Shown: positions 1-11,440, numbered from the stretch's first letter. The stretch: 64,000 nt of DNA from Candidula unifasciata (GCA_905116865.2 CAJHNH020000505.1:124001-188000), one strand, 5' to 3'. The notes: generated by a model not told the origin, from the sequence alone. A program made the numbers and translations.

Positions 1-925
1 GTTCTTAGCCTCCCATGCCAGCCATAGTGGCCAATTTTCTTCCATTCTGCATACATGTCCAAACCCTCATAACTGTGATTGATCTACTCGGGTTTGTAAG
101 GACTTGGTATCAAGATCTTGAGGTATTGTCTGATTGCGGACTTTGTCCCTTCTAGTTACTTGGACCACCTTTCTCAGATATCTCATTTCTGAGGCCTGAA
201 GCTGGCTTCTATGAGCTGTTGTCATTGCCCATCTCACACCCATAGGTCAGGACTGGTACATAAGTAGAGCGGTAAAACAGCCATTTTCGTCCTCTTGCCA
301 ATTTCTCTTTTGCCAAGAAACCCTCAGTTTATAGCCTGGAAGAGTCTCACAGCAGCTGCTTTTCTTGTAGCCAGCTCGGCCTTAATATATCCATTTTGGT
401 CTAATACAACTCCAAGGTATTTGAACTGGCTGACCTGCTCAAATGCATACTGTCCCATCATGCTCTGGTGTTTCATCTCTCTTGAGATCACCATGGCTTT
501 AGTTTTGGAGACACTGATGGTCATCCCTCTCTTCTCAAGCGCTTCCTTCCAGACAAGTAAGTTGGATTGAAGGTGTGGTTCTGATTTAGCTATCAGGACC
601 ACATTGTCTGCAGATGCCAGCTCTGATATACAGATTGGTCTCATCTTCCAGTACCCTACAGAGTACTTCTTTGTCTTCTCCTTACAGGTCTTGATGACAT
701 CATCCATCATAAGAATGAAGAGGTAAGGTGAGAGAATATCACCTTGCCTAACACCGCTAGTGGTCTTAAATTCTTCTTACTTTTGGTCTGCCGTTCTTAC
801 ATAATTTCTTGCGCTTTTATAGAAACTCTGTATTGCACTTATCAGGGGTGCTAGGATGTTTTTCCCTGCCAAGCAGTCCCAGAGCTTGTTCCAGGGTACC
901 TTATCAAATGCCTTTTCTTCTTCCT
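1..925 (-). mobile_element. Non-LTR retrotransposon (LINE) remnant, reverse transcriptase C-terminal half
   Basis: Read on the minus strand, broken frames give RT palm blocks in order: KAFDKVPWNKLWD near 915-880, GVRQGDILSPYLF near 760-715, then ASADNVVLIAK near 615-590 and QFKYLGVVLDQNGY near 430-390, followed by thumb and C-terminal text such as LTYGCEMG and MYAEWKK towards base 1. The catalytic YADD is changed to ADNV, and there is an in-frame stop near 770, so the copy is dead. The longest open piece is 324-710. The element runs off the left edge of the window. It belongs to the endonuclease/RT LINE type without RNase H. The exact clade cannot be fixed by eye. Confidence 0.85.
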
Positions 926-1099
926 GTAATTGTTATTGTGTTGGTTATTTAAGCTATGCTTGGTTAATCTAAATTTTTGTATTCTATGGTGCCATTTTCA
1001 ATGGTCTGAGACATATTCTGTCCATATTCCATAGTTGTGTATTTAAAGCTGTATGAGAGACATGGGGAATGAAGACACCATGATGTTCATTGCTGCAGA

Positions 1100-1400
1100 T
1101 ATCACCCATTTCCATTCATCTCTCTGGTTGATCTTCTCTTTCTAGTTGGTGACACTAAATGTTTGCAGGTCTGACTGGATATTATCTCTTCATCGTCTTC
1201 TTGGTCTGCCTCGTGGTCATTCAGCTCTCTTGTGTATTCAGTTTTTACCTCTCTGTCATCTGACATTCTCTAAATAGGCCCCAGCCAGTTCAGTCTATTA
1301 GCCCTCATGATGCCAGTGATCAAAGCTGATTTTAACAGAATATGAATTTCATTGTTGCTTCTCACTCTTCATTCCCCGCTGGTTGCATCTTTGATAGGTC
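1100..1400 (-). mobile_element. LINE 3'-end fragment (RT C-terminal tail)
   Basis: On the minus strand broken frames read MRANRLNWLGPI and RMSDDREVKTE, then PRGRPRRR followed by RDNIQ. That is the RLRWLGHVERM ... GRPRRRWRDNI signature that ends many LINE polyproteins. Stops and frameshifts interrupt it. It is probably a separate old copy from the RT piece at 1-925, because the order and spacing do not fit one element. Confidence 0.6.
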
Positions 1401-1576
1401 CAAAGAGTCATCGTAAGACTGTTTTTAAAAACTTGTAATGAGGCAGTATTAGTATGTTATATCCTCAAATTCCCTAGTCACTTTGACGTATACTATGTAT
1501 ATGTTGCACAGCAGCTAAACCCCTGGTACCCAAACAGCTAGTGTCGCAAAAATATTTTTTTAGCAATACTTCAAAC

Positions 1577-1638
1577 GGTGACCCTTGGGGATGCAATCCA
1601 CTGTTTGTTACTATCCAATTACGTCCCCTAGGGTCACC
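1577..1638. repeat. Small palindromic MITE with GGTGACCC ends
   Basis: A 62-bp near-perfect inverted repeat. Both ends read inwards as GGTGACCCT followed by a GGGGA-type stretch. The same end sequence bounds the larger element at 1854-2037, so this is probably a minimal member of the same family. No convincing target-site duplication is visible. Confidence 0.6.
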
Positions 1639-1853
1639 AGTTACTGATATCAACATATAGACTACAGAGGGACTGTGGGTGGATGCACATGAAGGGGAAA
1701 TTACAGTATCAAAGTGGAACAAACCATGACCTGTTTTAAAGATGCTTGTCTACTTTTCAGTGGCAGTTTAGTCACAGAGAACAAGCTTTTGGACAGTACC
1801 TGAACTTACTCGATGTTAATTATATACAATTTCACAATGTACGTCCTCAATTT

Positions 1854-2037
1854 GGTGACCATAGGGGACGCATTCCGTTGTTTGTTTGCGTTCACATAAT
1901 AATGTTCTTTTATATTTAATATTGTTTGAGGTTAGGGTTAGAGTTAGCGTTAGGTTTGCATCTAAACTCAAACTATTTAAATAACATTATTATGTTAATG
2001 TAAAGAAATAATGGATTGCTTCCCTCATAGGGTCGCC
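1854..2037. mobile_element. MITE with ~60-bp terminal inverted repeats and TTAGGG-like centre
   Basis: The arms 1854-1918 and 1973-2037 are inverted copies: each reads GGYGACC, then a GGGA..GCA.TCC block, then ACATAATAATGTT. The unpaired centre holds a degenerate telomere-like tract at 1930-1954 (GGTTAGGGTTAGAGTTAG). There is no ORF, so it is non-autonomous. Target-site duplication is unclear (perhaps ATTT). Superfamily unknown. Confidence 0.7.
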
Positions 2038-2070
2038 ATTTAAAATTTTTTAGTTAAATATGTTTCAATA

Positions 2071-2307
2071 AAGTTTGAATTCTCTAGAGATGTAGTTATG
2101 CATGGGATGTCACGCATCTCATGGAAATAAAAACAAGGGTTTAAAAGAGGCTTGAATGAAAAAAAGAGTAGTTTTAGTTTTATTTCATTCAAAATCAATG
2201 TCAACAACTGTCTTTTCATTCAAGCCTTTTTTTAAACCCCTGTTTTTATTTCCATGATATGTATCACATTCTATGCATATCTACATCTCCAGACTCAACA
2301 ATTCAAA
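2071..2307. repeat. Long palindrome / foldback MITE
   Basis: The left arm 2071-2163 and right arm 2213-2307 are inverted copies over about 90 bp: TTTGAATT, then GAGATGTAG, ATGGAAATAAAAACA and GGCTTGAATGAAAA on each arm. The loop is about 50 bp and A/T rich. Transcribed DNA here would fold into a long hairpin. No coding capacity. Confidence 0.7.
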
Positions 2308-2309
2308 TG

Positions 2310-3245
2310 TTTATCTGATTTCCAACTCCTTTTATAAAGATAAATAAAGAGGCTATCCTCTGAAAAATGGCCACATATTATGGTGACCAAAACCACACCC
2401 AGACAAACACATCACGGCGAAACTAGGATTATTGTCCATTGTCAATTTGAAAAACGCAACAATACACACGATAACTGCGATATGACAGGGAGACCACGCG
2501 CTCCGACGCAGGTTAGCGATAGTGTTCTTTGGACTCACCGCCGAGTGTATCAGCCACGATGCTGTACTATGCGCATCACGGATGGGAGACTAAACTAGAC
2601 GGCTGGGACTCACGAGCAGCAGCTACCGCACCTCCAGCAACTTCCTCCAATTTATTTGCTTGTGAGTCCCACCACAAAGAGCAGATTTTCGGGCACTATT
2701 TGCAACTTCTCAGATTTCTGTGCCACAATTTTCAGATATAAAGGCCTCATCGCTAAGTAGTCGATTTCGTCATTTTCACTTCCCATTATTTTCGAGTTCA
2801 AGTATTGGAATGTTTACAACACACGACCTATTGAGGCTCTGTCAGGATGTGATTTTGGCCGTTATTCGGAGGATAGCCAATAAAGCTAGTCAGTCTGTGA
2901 CAGTATAGTGACACGTCCCCGTCGATCCTTACACGACACTACACACATGCGACACAGCTGTAGTATTGTAAGCAAGAAATGAAGTAAGGTAGCTTGCTAA
3001 AGTTGTAAACAGCTGTAGATACTTTACCAAAAACATATACAGAGCACAACTGTAAAATAAAAACAATATGAGTAAACTTGTTCATCTCTCTCTCTCTCTC
3101 TCTTATCGGTTGTCTGTAAACAATGATTATTGATTATCGCGTACTTTTGACTGGCAACCAAACATCCGGTGGATTTTTGTGTATGCCTAGGTTCTCACAC
3201 AGGGAAAAGATATAAAACCGAACAAAAAGTATATCAGCGACATAG
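2310..3245. other. Unassigned stretch, CpG-richer patch and (CT)n
   Basis: No recognisable gene or repeat end. 2400-2935 has more CG dinucleotides than its surroundings and several short open frames (none longer than about 72 codons) without a codon pattern or motif I recognise. A (CT)n microsatellite lies at about 3086-3102. The patch could be an old LTR or an unrecognised SINE. Confidence 0.4.
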
Positions 3246-5300
3246 AGAACCTTCACACCTTTTTAGATTAGACATTCCCATCCTTCTCAGACCTCCGATG
3301 CGCCAGCCACTCCAGTGTGTGTCTACTAATTGTCTCTATGATTGATTTGATTAGATTCAAGAACCAACATTGGACTCTGGGCATTCTCATAAGCGCCCCG
3401 TCCCCATTTTCAGCGAAGAGTTCCGATACTAATACTAATGGTGCCAGTAGCATTCTGATTAAACGTCCATCTTGCCTTTCCTCTGAGCCTCGAGCATCTA
3501 ACAGAACCTCTCGTCGCTCCCCGCTGCAATCTAACCAGACTGTGGTGATCCCTATGCTCCCCCGAGCTGTGCACACTCTCCCACAAGGCACTAACCACGT
3601 CTGCCTTATCATACATAAGTATTCCACCAAGTTGTGCAGAGCAAGCCAGTCTGTCCGCCTGTTCATTTCCCAACACACCGGCGTCTTCGGGTGAAAAACT
3701 ACACTCAATACTCCTTACCCGTGCCTTTCGCAGCGAGGCATAGCACTCTGCACGAAGCATGCCTGTTCTGATCTTCCTCAGCATGCTTTCTGAGTCAGTT
3801 ACAATCAGGACCTGTGTGTGTGTCGTATTCTCGAACCAGCGAAAAGCTGTATTGACCGCCTCCACCTCCATTCTTGGCTGGATGTTGTGGTATCATATGC
3901 TAGGCTCTTCTGCACCAAAGGTCGACCATTAACTTTTGCCAAGAAACCTCAAGCACTTCTTTTGACACTGAACCATCTGTGTATATAATCAAATCTTCCG
4001 AGCGAGCATTAGCTTGAATTAATTGCCGAATTTCTACCTTTGTGGCACTTGCTGGCCAGTTTCTGCATTACCGGCTCAGTGTGATTATGACCCTACACAA
4101 GTCTGACTGTTCAGGTGGCACTTTGACCCACTCCTCTCCTCGCCTAATGTTCTCAAGGATGCAAACCTGTCTGATTGTGTCTTCTGCCTGAGCCATTCAT
4201 GACTTCCCTCTTATCAGCCACTGACCCTTAACTGCACCCAGAGCTTCGTGCAAAGGGTGCTCTGTGTCTGCAGCTACCCTGAGACATGACTTCGCCTGCA
4301 GCACCTTGTGCCTACCTGCAACAGTTTGCAAACCAAGGATGTATCGCATACACACTACTGGGGTTTCTCTGGTGCAACCCAGAATGACCCACATAGCTGC
4401 GTTCTGTATGAAGCTCTAGTTTGTCCATCTACTCTTTGAGACTGTAAGCAGTCACAGGCCATAATTTACCACTGACAGGATCAGGTGCTGATATAGTGTG
4501 AAAAGCATTCTCTGCTCTATGTCAATTGCAGCCAGTCTTAAGTGCACTAAATACTTTTTGGCATCTTGTCACAACACTTCACATGGTCCTTAAAGGACAG
4601 GCTCCTGTCAAATGTAATTCCCAGATACTTCAGTTTGCTCTCTCTGTTGATGTTTCTATAATCTATCGTGAGACTTAGGGCACAAGCTTTAACGATTCTG
4701 TTGTCCAGAGAACACCAAAAAACAGACGCCTTTTCCAGGTGAATGACAGCCCTCATTTCTGTACACCACTCAGTCACTTTGTCTACTGTCGCTTGTAGCT
4801 CCCGTGCTGTGTTCTCTCTCTCTTCCTCCTGCCTATATGCAGGTATATCATCAGCAAAGGTAAGTATCCTTCCAACTCCTGGTGCTTCTATGCTTGCAAT
4901 CTTGCTCGTATACATGAAAGGCACAGGCGAGATGGTGGATCCCTGTGGCAGTCCTGGGGCCAAACTGCATGGTTCTGAGGTCCATGAGCCCAGTTGGAGA
5001 GCAACTCGACGTGAATACAGGACAGCTGCAATCCAATTCACCAGCCATGGACTGACCTCTTTCTCTTTCAGTGCAGTCATCAAGATGTATCTTACTGTTA
5101 TAAGCCTCCTCGAGATCCAGGGCTATCGCCATAGTTTTCTGTCTGTTCAGGAACCCTTCATAGACGCCAAAAGCAAAAGTGGTCACATTTGTCCATGTGT
5201 CCTTTCCTGGCCTGTAGCTTCCCAGACCTCTTGGGAGAAGCTTCCCCCTTTCCAAAAATTCTTGCAGCTTTACAGCAACTCTCTTCTCCATCTTCCTATG
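3246..5300 (-). mobile_element. Degenerate LINE with RT and RNase H domains
   Basis: Minus strand, order RT then RNase H. RT: an RPGKDTWTNVTTFA block near 5215-5175, ALDLEEAYN near 5125, GLPQGSTISPVPF near 4950, catalytic FADDIPAY near 4860-4835, and KLKYLGITFDRSL near 4640. A linker ILGCTRETP at about 4385 follows. RNase H-like text comes next (LIVTDSESMLRKI near 3810-3770, then GVLGNEQADRLA near 3690-3655). The frame breaks repeatedly, so it is inactive. It is the same family as the fresh insertion at 57702-58926, whose ILGCTRDTS and GNERADRLAG blocks align with it. A second shorter RNase H piece lies at 24535-24700. Confidence 0.85.
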
Positions 5301-5929
5301 AGAAGTTGGTTATAGTGTCTCCTGTCTTGGCCTCGAAGACGGCTTAGACGTTTATCACCAAGCTTTACTCCCAGGTCACGGAATAGATAGTGTAAATGTC
5401 AGAGATTTAGCACGATCTCCAATGTAGTCCCTACAGCATTGACAATATAAGCTCTGTCCATGCTTTTACCCGCTTTGCATTGGACCAACTCTCATCGAAG
5501 ATAACCTGACACAACCCTTGACCTGTTAGGATCGTTGAGGTATATCGGTAGAAGTGCTAGCACACCAAAACCTGTAAAAATCTGTCTTCTGCTTGTTTAA
5601 CAAGTGTATAGCAATTAAGTCTTGTCCATTTCTTGATGGTGTCATTCCAGGTTCTCGTTAGCAAAGCTGGGTTTTTGCTGACCTACTCAGATGGGGTGTA
5701 GATGTTTCTCATTAGCAGGGATGGGAGCTAGGTATTGATATCTGAGCTGTCAGGGTGTAGCTATTTGTCCCCATTAGTGGGAATAAGGGGTGTAACTGAC
5801 ATAAATGTGTAATATAACAGCAAAATAAAAACAGAAGCATATAACAAAACTGTCACTACTTTATGCTTTTTTAGAGTAACACAGACTGGGTAGAAGTTCC
5901 CCTGGAGAATTTTACAGATTAAAAATATG
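5301..5929. other. Unassigned spacer between two LINEs
   Basis: No ORF of note and no inverted or tandem structure that I can see. It may be the diverged 5' part of the LINE at 3246-5300 or the untranslated leader of the plus-strand LINE that becomes recognisable at about 5930. Confidence 0.3.
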
Positions 5930-6560
5930 AGAGCCTGAGATGAATGCTACAACCTAACCACCATTGTAAACAACAAGACAGACAGTCCTCCAAATCGAAG
6001 GCTAGCAAGATGGACAGAATATTTTGAAGAGCTACTCAACCCTGAAAAGAAAGTAAATATCAGTTTTGTGCCCAAAAGCAGTGACCAACATTAACCAAAC
6101 CTTTTAACATCAGAAGTAAAAGCTTTTATACAAAAGAGCCCTACAAACAAAACACCTAATTTAGATGGAATAACTACAGAAACTTTTCAAGCATGTGGTC
6201 AAACTGACATCAAATGAGCAACAAGAATTGTCAATAAAGCATGGGAAGAAAGGAAGGTTTCTCTTGACTGGAAGCAGGCATTGATAATACACATTTGGAA
6301 AAAAATAGGTAATACAAGAGACTGCAGCTTACAGAGCTATTCCACTCTCAAGTCACACATAAAAAAATTTATGCAGATTATTAGAACAGAGAGTTAGACC
6401 TATAGCGGAACAGCACCTAAGTACATGACAATTTAGTTTCGGAAAAGGAACAGGTTGCAAAGATGCATTGTTTACACTAGACAAGTTTGCGAGAAAACCA
6501 ATGGATGTGACGATGAACTGAATATTGTATTTGTAGATCAAGAAAAAGCTTTTGACAGAG

Positions 6561-6801
6561 TTAGTTAGTTAGTCTTTCCTCTTGGCGGTTCATTGCAATC
6601 TGTTGTAGGTCTTGGATGTTTGAGTGGCCCATGAGTGAGCCTTCCCTGATGATAGTTCTACGTAGGGTTTCCCTTGGTCTTCCACGAGATCTTTTCCCCT
6701 GTGGTGTCCAAATGAGGGCTTGGTAAGGAAGTCTTGATTTATCCATTCTAAGGGCGTGGCCGACATAGTTCCAGCGGCGTTTTCGTATAAAATTAGACAC
6801 A
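6561..6801 (-). mobile_element. Nested 5'-truncated LINE with 11-bp target-site duplication and (CTAA)n tail
   Basis: A 241-bp insertion flanked by TTTTGACAGAG at 6550-6560 and 6802-6812. On the minus strand it encodes an uninterrupted C-terminal LINE peptide with FIRKRRWNYVGHALRM, WTPQGKRSRGRPRETL and IAMNRQEERL, ending in CTAACTAACTAA. The intact duplication and open frame suggest a comparatively recent event in an older LINE. It is a different LINE family from its host. Confidence 0.9.
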
Positions 6802-7238
6802 TTTTGACAGAGTGGACAGAAACAAACTATGGGCTATTCTTGAGGATTATAGGATGCGAGGACAATTGGTAGATAACATCATGGGCATGTACCACATTCC
6901 CCAAAGCACAGTGAGAACACAAGAAGGCATATCTCATATGTTTACAATCAATACAGGGGTGAGGTAGGGATGTGTGCAATCTCTTTTCTTATTTAATAAG
7001 AGGAAGAATTAGATCCACACACAATAAACAAGCTACTATTTGCAGGCGAGCAGTGCCTTTTCTATAATGAGGGGAGTTTGAACAGGCTAAGTTCAACATG
7101 CAGATGATATGAAAATAAATACTACTAAAACTGAAGTAATTACAAGCTAGCAGAATTCTTAGTCCGCTACACATCGGGTTGAGTAGTACTTGTCTGAAGC
7201 AAGTTACAAAAATTTAAATATCTAGGAAGTATATTCTC

Positions 7239-7451
7239 AAAGTCGGCTCTGTGGCTAAGTCAATGCGAACGCTTCGTAATGCCGGGTTTGATCCCAGCTG
7301 CGGGCCTTGCGTTGGTTTCGACAGTGGTATCAAGAAAGCTGACAATCCTGAAAGCAATGGCAAACTACTGGACATAAATTTGCTTAGAAAAACCCCACAA
7401 CAACCAGGGGCTGGTTCTGCAATGTCCTGTAAAGGATACGCAACTAACCTA
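7239..7451 (+). mobile_element. tRNA-derived SINE inserted in LINE family X
   Basis: The insertion splits the LINE text KFKYLGSIFS/EDGRID. ATATTCTC occurs at 7231-7238 and 7452-7459 as target-site duplication. The head resembles a tRNA: TGGCTAAGTCAATGCG (A-box-like) and GGTTTGATCCC (B box, 7286-7296). The end reads CAACTAACCTA, close to the (CTAA)n tails of the LINEs at 6561 and 57702. A 90-codon open frame spans it by chance. Confidence 0.75.
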
Positions 7452-8015
7452 ATATTCTCGGAGGACGGAAGAATAGATCAGGAAATAGAAACAACATGCC
7501 AACCAGCCAGTGCACTAATATAACAAATGACACCCGTTATGAGGACATCGAAAAATAAATATGAGCATTGAGAAAGATTCAAACAGCATATTCATACCAC
7601 TGTGCTACCAGTGCCAAACTTGGACATTATCAAAGTCTAACCTATGTAAAATTAATACCTGTGTGATTATAAATGCCTGAGAAAAGCTGCCAACTTAACC
7701 ATTCAAGACAAAGTTATAAATTATATTACCAGACAGACTGTAGGAACAACACCATGCAGCAAATTCAATGAGAAACAGAAGAGCAAATGGTTTGGTCATC
7801 TAGTAAGAATGCAGCCAGAACAACTACCATCGCATGCGCTACACATGAAAAGATCTGAAGTGAAAGCAATAGGGCACTCTAGGAGAAGATGGATTGGTGA
7901 CATTGAAGAGCTTTCACCTCGACATGGAATGACAATATCCATTACAAGCCTTCAAGTAATGAATCGCAAACTGTTCTTCCCCACGACACTTAGCGGCAAA
8001 AACGGAAATTATTGA

Positions 8016-8659
8016 TGATCATTATGTGTATCCTTTACATGATGTTGCAGATCAGTCCCAGGATTTGTTGGCTGTTTATGGTTTTACTGAGCAGTTTTTC
8101 ACGTTTAGCAGTTGCCACTGCCTGCAAAAAGGTTGATGCCCACACTGTTGTCAAAATCAATGTAAAGTGATCTGCTGCCAAATTGCTTGCATCTGAGTTC
8201 TAACCCTGGTATGCTGGAAATATGAAACTGCATTCATAAATCACAGATGCCGACCAGTAACCCTTAAGACAACAAAATGACAAAAAAGCCAAAGGAACTA
8301 CTGGACAGATTTTGTGAAACTGCAGACTGACTTAAGTGACACATTTCAAACAATTGAAATCTACTCAACTTGCTTGCCAGATCTACACAAGTGAACACAA
8401 TTTACACAAGTTAACAAGACTGAAAGTTTACTCAGTGCTTACATTGCACATTTTAATAATGTTAAACATCAGTAAAAATTCAGCAAAACTTATGCAGGAA
8501 GGAAAAGAAAAACAATGAAATATTCTACAATCAGCACACTTGTGATTTTATTTCTTCTGGAAGTACAAAACCTGAGACGTATATTTAAACAAGTAAGCCA
8601 AATACCAAAAAAAAAAAAATGGTTTGTCAGTGATAATAGAGGCCTGGGCTATTGAACTA
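8016..8659. other. Unassigned AT-rich spacer
   Basis: No gene or repeat recognised. It contains a poly-A run at about 8609-8620. It lies between the LINE 3' end and the TA target site of the pogo-like element at 8660. Confidence 0.35.
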
Positions 8660-9468
8660 CAGTGGATACCTCACAATTTGAACATAATCCATTCTGAGAT
8701 GGCTTTCGAATTACAAACTGTTCAAGTTCCAAGGTAATTGTTCCCACTAAAAAATAATGGAAACTAAAATAAACTGTTCCAGGGTCACACAAATTCACAT
8801 TTTACAATGTATTTTCCTAACTGCAGTAACTGTAAATAAAGTAGTAACACATGATCATATTTGAATACAAACATAAATAAATGAAAAAGATATAAAAATA
8901 TTGTACTTAACTGTATCTTGATCAAAAAGGTGACATGGCTCATAGAAGTAGGAAGAAGGGAGATTTAGAGACATTGTGGTTTGGAAGGTGAGTAACCTTC
9001 TGAAGATCAACAGATCTTGAATTTCATCAGTGCTAATCTTTCCCATTGTCCTCCAGAGAAGAAATATATTCCAAAGTTTCTTCCTTCTGCTGGTGGTGCA
9101 GGTTCTGAAGCTCTTGTGTTTGAGTTGCGAGGCTTCCCGTGTGGATTCCAGGGCCCCATTGTGGGGAAAACAAGAACAGACCCACTGCCTCCCCAATAAG
9201 CACGACACAGGAGTTGACTAACTGGGAGCACCCTTTGAAGTCGGAGTGCATCTGCCTGTGGCATATTTATAAGCCAGTAAAACGGATGCACACGCAAAAC
9301 GTGGCACAAAGCCTAGGTCCAAACAACCAGGACTTTCCACTGGAGCTTACAGCCAGTGAACAAAGAAGAAAAAGGAGAGTTCCAATGCAAAATAAAATGT
9401 ACTTTAAAATTTCATTCAGATTCCTAGTTGTTTGAATTTGGGGGCATTCAAATTCCGAGGTACCACTG
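8660..9468. mobile_element. pogo/Tigger-like non-autonomous DNA transposon, copy 1
   Basis: The left end CAGTGGATACCTCAC follows TA at 8658-8659, and the right end AATTCCGAGGTACCACTG is followed by CA, consistent with a mutated TA duplication. The left 270 bp match the inverted right part of the copy at 36467-37217 almost continuously (TTCGAATTACAAACTG, ATAATGGAAACTAAA, AACACATGATCATATTTG). No transposase frame remains. The right half carries a family-B repeat at 9135-9385. Superfamily inferred from the CAGTGGTACCT ends and the TA site. Confidence 0.7.
9135..9385 (+). repeat. Dispersed repeat family B, copy
   Basis: Shares a long body with 13925-14215, 31585-31850, 50000-50285 and partial copies at 25690-25845 and 44470-44550. 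Landmarks are CCCATTGTGGGGAAAA, TGCATCTGCCT, TATAAGCCAG, GGATGCACACGCAAAA, and a 3' end CAGCCAGTGAACAAAGAAG running into an AAG-rich tail. All copies lie in plus orientation here. It is probably a SINE or short non-autonomous retroposon, but no pol III boxes are obvious. Confidence 0.65.
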
Positions 9469-9835
9469 CAGGTAAAATATTGAAAAATGTTGATCGTCAC
9501 GTGCCACATGCCTGAGCCCCAGCACAGAAGGATTGTTAATACAATACACATGTTGATATCTGCGGGCCACTTGCTAGGCCACGGTGGGCCAGATTCAGCA
9601 AGCGGGCTGCCAGATGAATAGCCCTGGTGTAAACTGAGTTAATGGTGGCTTAGTGGTTAGTAAACTGACATAGCAGCACATTTGTCAGTGCTTCACATCC
9701 TAGTAATGGTCATTAAAAGAAAAAAGTGTGATGAATGCCAAAATGGGAACTCTTTGGGATGGAAAGATGATGAGGATGGAAACTGGCCTTTTCATTTCAT
9801 ATATCACGACTAAGAATGTGTGAATGCTTAACTCT

Positions 9836-10095
9836 TCAAACCCCAGTATCTTCCTTCCGTCCTTTTATCTTTCTTTCTCTGAAGACCTAATGCTTCACAC
9901 CTCAACGTCAGAATCTTTCTTTCTTTCTTCCTCTGCAGGCCTAACTCTTCACTCCCAAATGCCAATATCTTTCTTTCTTCCTCCTCCTTTCTTTCTTCTA
10001 CTAATATCTTTCTACCTCTGAAGGCCTAACCCTTCACCCCTTAATATCTTTTTCTTCCTTCCTTCCTCTGATGACCTAACTCTTTGCATCCCAAT
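9836..10095. repeat. Degenerate CT-rich minisatellite
   Basis: Four to five degenerate units of roughly 55-70 bp. Each has CTCTGAAGACCTAA-like text, then CTTCAC.CC, an AATGCCAATATC-like piece, then runs of CTTT/CTTC. The strand is strongly pyrimidine-biased. Unit lengths vary because of the CTTT runs. Confidence 0.7.
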
Positions 10096-11229
10096 GGCAG
10101 TGTAAGTCATAGGACCAACTTTCCCTTCAATGATCACATGTCTCCAAGTAATGAGGCTCTGAATAGATCCGGCTTAGTTGCCTGAGTTGGTTCCAGAGTT
10201 CACTGCACATCAAACGCTTCAGTCCACAAGTGCTCAGATCCCGTCCTCAATAAATCCTGCAGGGAATAGTGGCTATGTGGTCTACATCAACCTGCCACCT
10301 ATACTTTCCATGACTTCATCTAGCGACTACATCATGGATGAGTGCGTGTTAACCGGCTGTGTCCAGTGAAAGCATCTGTTATGAAGCCCTTGTTTCCAAG
10401 GGTGGATGGTTGTTTTGATCAGTTTTTAAGCATTTTAATTATTGATGTCTCATACCTTAAAAAAAAAAAAAAAAGAAGAAGAAGAAGAAGAAAAATTTGC
10501 TAGATTTGCTGCATGATGCTAAAAGCTATGAACAACCCTTTTATTGGAAAGCTGAATTATCTGTCGTCCGTGATTAAGGTCTTGTGTGGTTGACTGGATC
10601 TACTTCTCATTTGGACTGACATGTTTTCATGACCTATCTGGCAGGTTCTACATTGTGTTGTGGCTGATATTCTATGTAAGTTTTGAGGCATTACTGTTAA
10701 TGATATTGAAAAATGAAACTTATGAAGCTGAGATCACACAACAGATATTTTTAAATCACACGACTACTGAAAATGACTTGTGACATCAACACTCTAGTGA
10801 AACGGTTAACAATATAAGTGGATGATAGAGTAAATTATACCACTACTCATTATAATCAGATCTGAAATGTTGAGGTTAAACCAATTAGTCCATTGGCACC
10901 TTTCTGTCCTTCCAGACAACAGTATTACTTTATGTTACAGAAAGGCATGGGACTTAACCAATTGAGGTCATGGGTGAAGTCTCCCCCCCCCCCCCCCCAA
11001 GTATAAAGCCTGGGCAGTATTGTAGAGATCCCATGTTGCCTATGCAGCAGGATCCCTCTCTCTGCCTGCCTTGTTTACTCCAAGGGAAATGAAACACCAA
11101 AACTTTTGGAACAAAACCAGTTAATTTAGTCAGCTAAATGTGCAATAATAAAAACATTCACTGATAAATAAACACCATAAGCTCAGGCATTATTGAGTAT
11201 ACAGAATATAAGTAAGACACTCAGATACG
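10096..11229. other. Unassigned stretch with homopolymer runs
   Basis: No gene or transposon ends seen. It contains an A(n)GAAGAAG tract at about 10460-10495 and a poly-C run at about 10983-10999. Short open frames of 63-65 codons (10178-10369, 10586-10783) have no recognisable motif. Confidence 0.35.
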
Positions 11230-11440
11230 GTTACTGCATTTAGGTTTAAGTTTAAACAACGGATCAACATCATGGCAAAAGAGTAGTACCAATATCGCAA
11301 AATAGTAGTACCCATAAGTGCTCCGCTATCCTATTAACCCAAGTTCCGAAGAATCTCAGAACAATGCATGAACTCTGTAGCACCGGCAAGGATCCTGAAA
11401 TACTTTGTGTAGATTTTGAACTCCACATTTTTGCCTGGGC
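11230..11440 (+). repeat. Dispersed repeat family D, copy
   Basis: Matches 44300-44470 and, partly, 47440-47545. Shared blocks include GATCAACATCATGGCA, TACCCATAAGTGCTCC, GAAGAATCTCAG, CTCTGTAGCACCGGC and TGTAGATTTT. No tRNA-like boxes seen, and no coding capacity. Function and class unknown. Confidence 0.6.

Larger units (their letters stand above)
5930..8015 (+). mobile_element. LINE (family X), broken by two nested insertions
   Basis: Three pieces, 5930-6560, 6802-7238 and 7452-8015, rejoin in order. The first gives NRRLARWTEYFEELLNP and a VDQEKAFDRV-type block at 6535-6560. The second continues the same block with AFDRVDRNKLWAIL. KFKYLGSIFS ends at 7238 and SEDGRIDQEIETTC resumes after 7459. 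The end reads WFGHLVRMQPEQLP and RRRWIGDIEEL, then LFFPTTLSGKNGN. Internal stops make it inactive. Other copies of the same 3' end lie at 18530-19090, 28366-28650, 40050-40200 and 44555-44990. Confidence 0.85.

Noticed and set aside
2500..2600. 5S rRNA-like GGATGGGAGAC string
   Set aside because: Only that short string resembles 5S. The other internal control elements and the overall fold are absent.
3317..3694. 125-codon plus-strand frame
   Set aside because: It is the antisense shadow of the minus-strand RNase H region of the LINE at 3246-5300.
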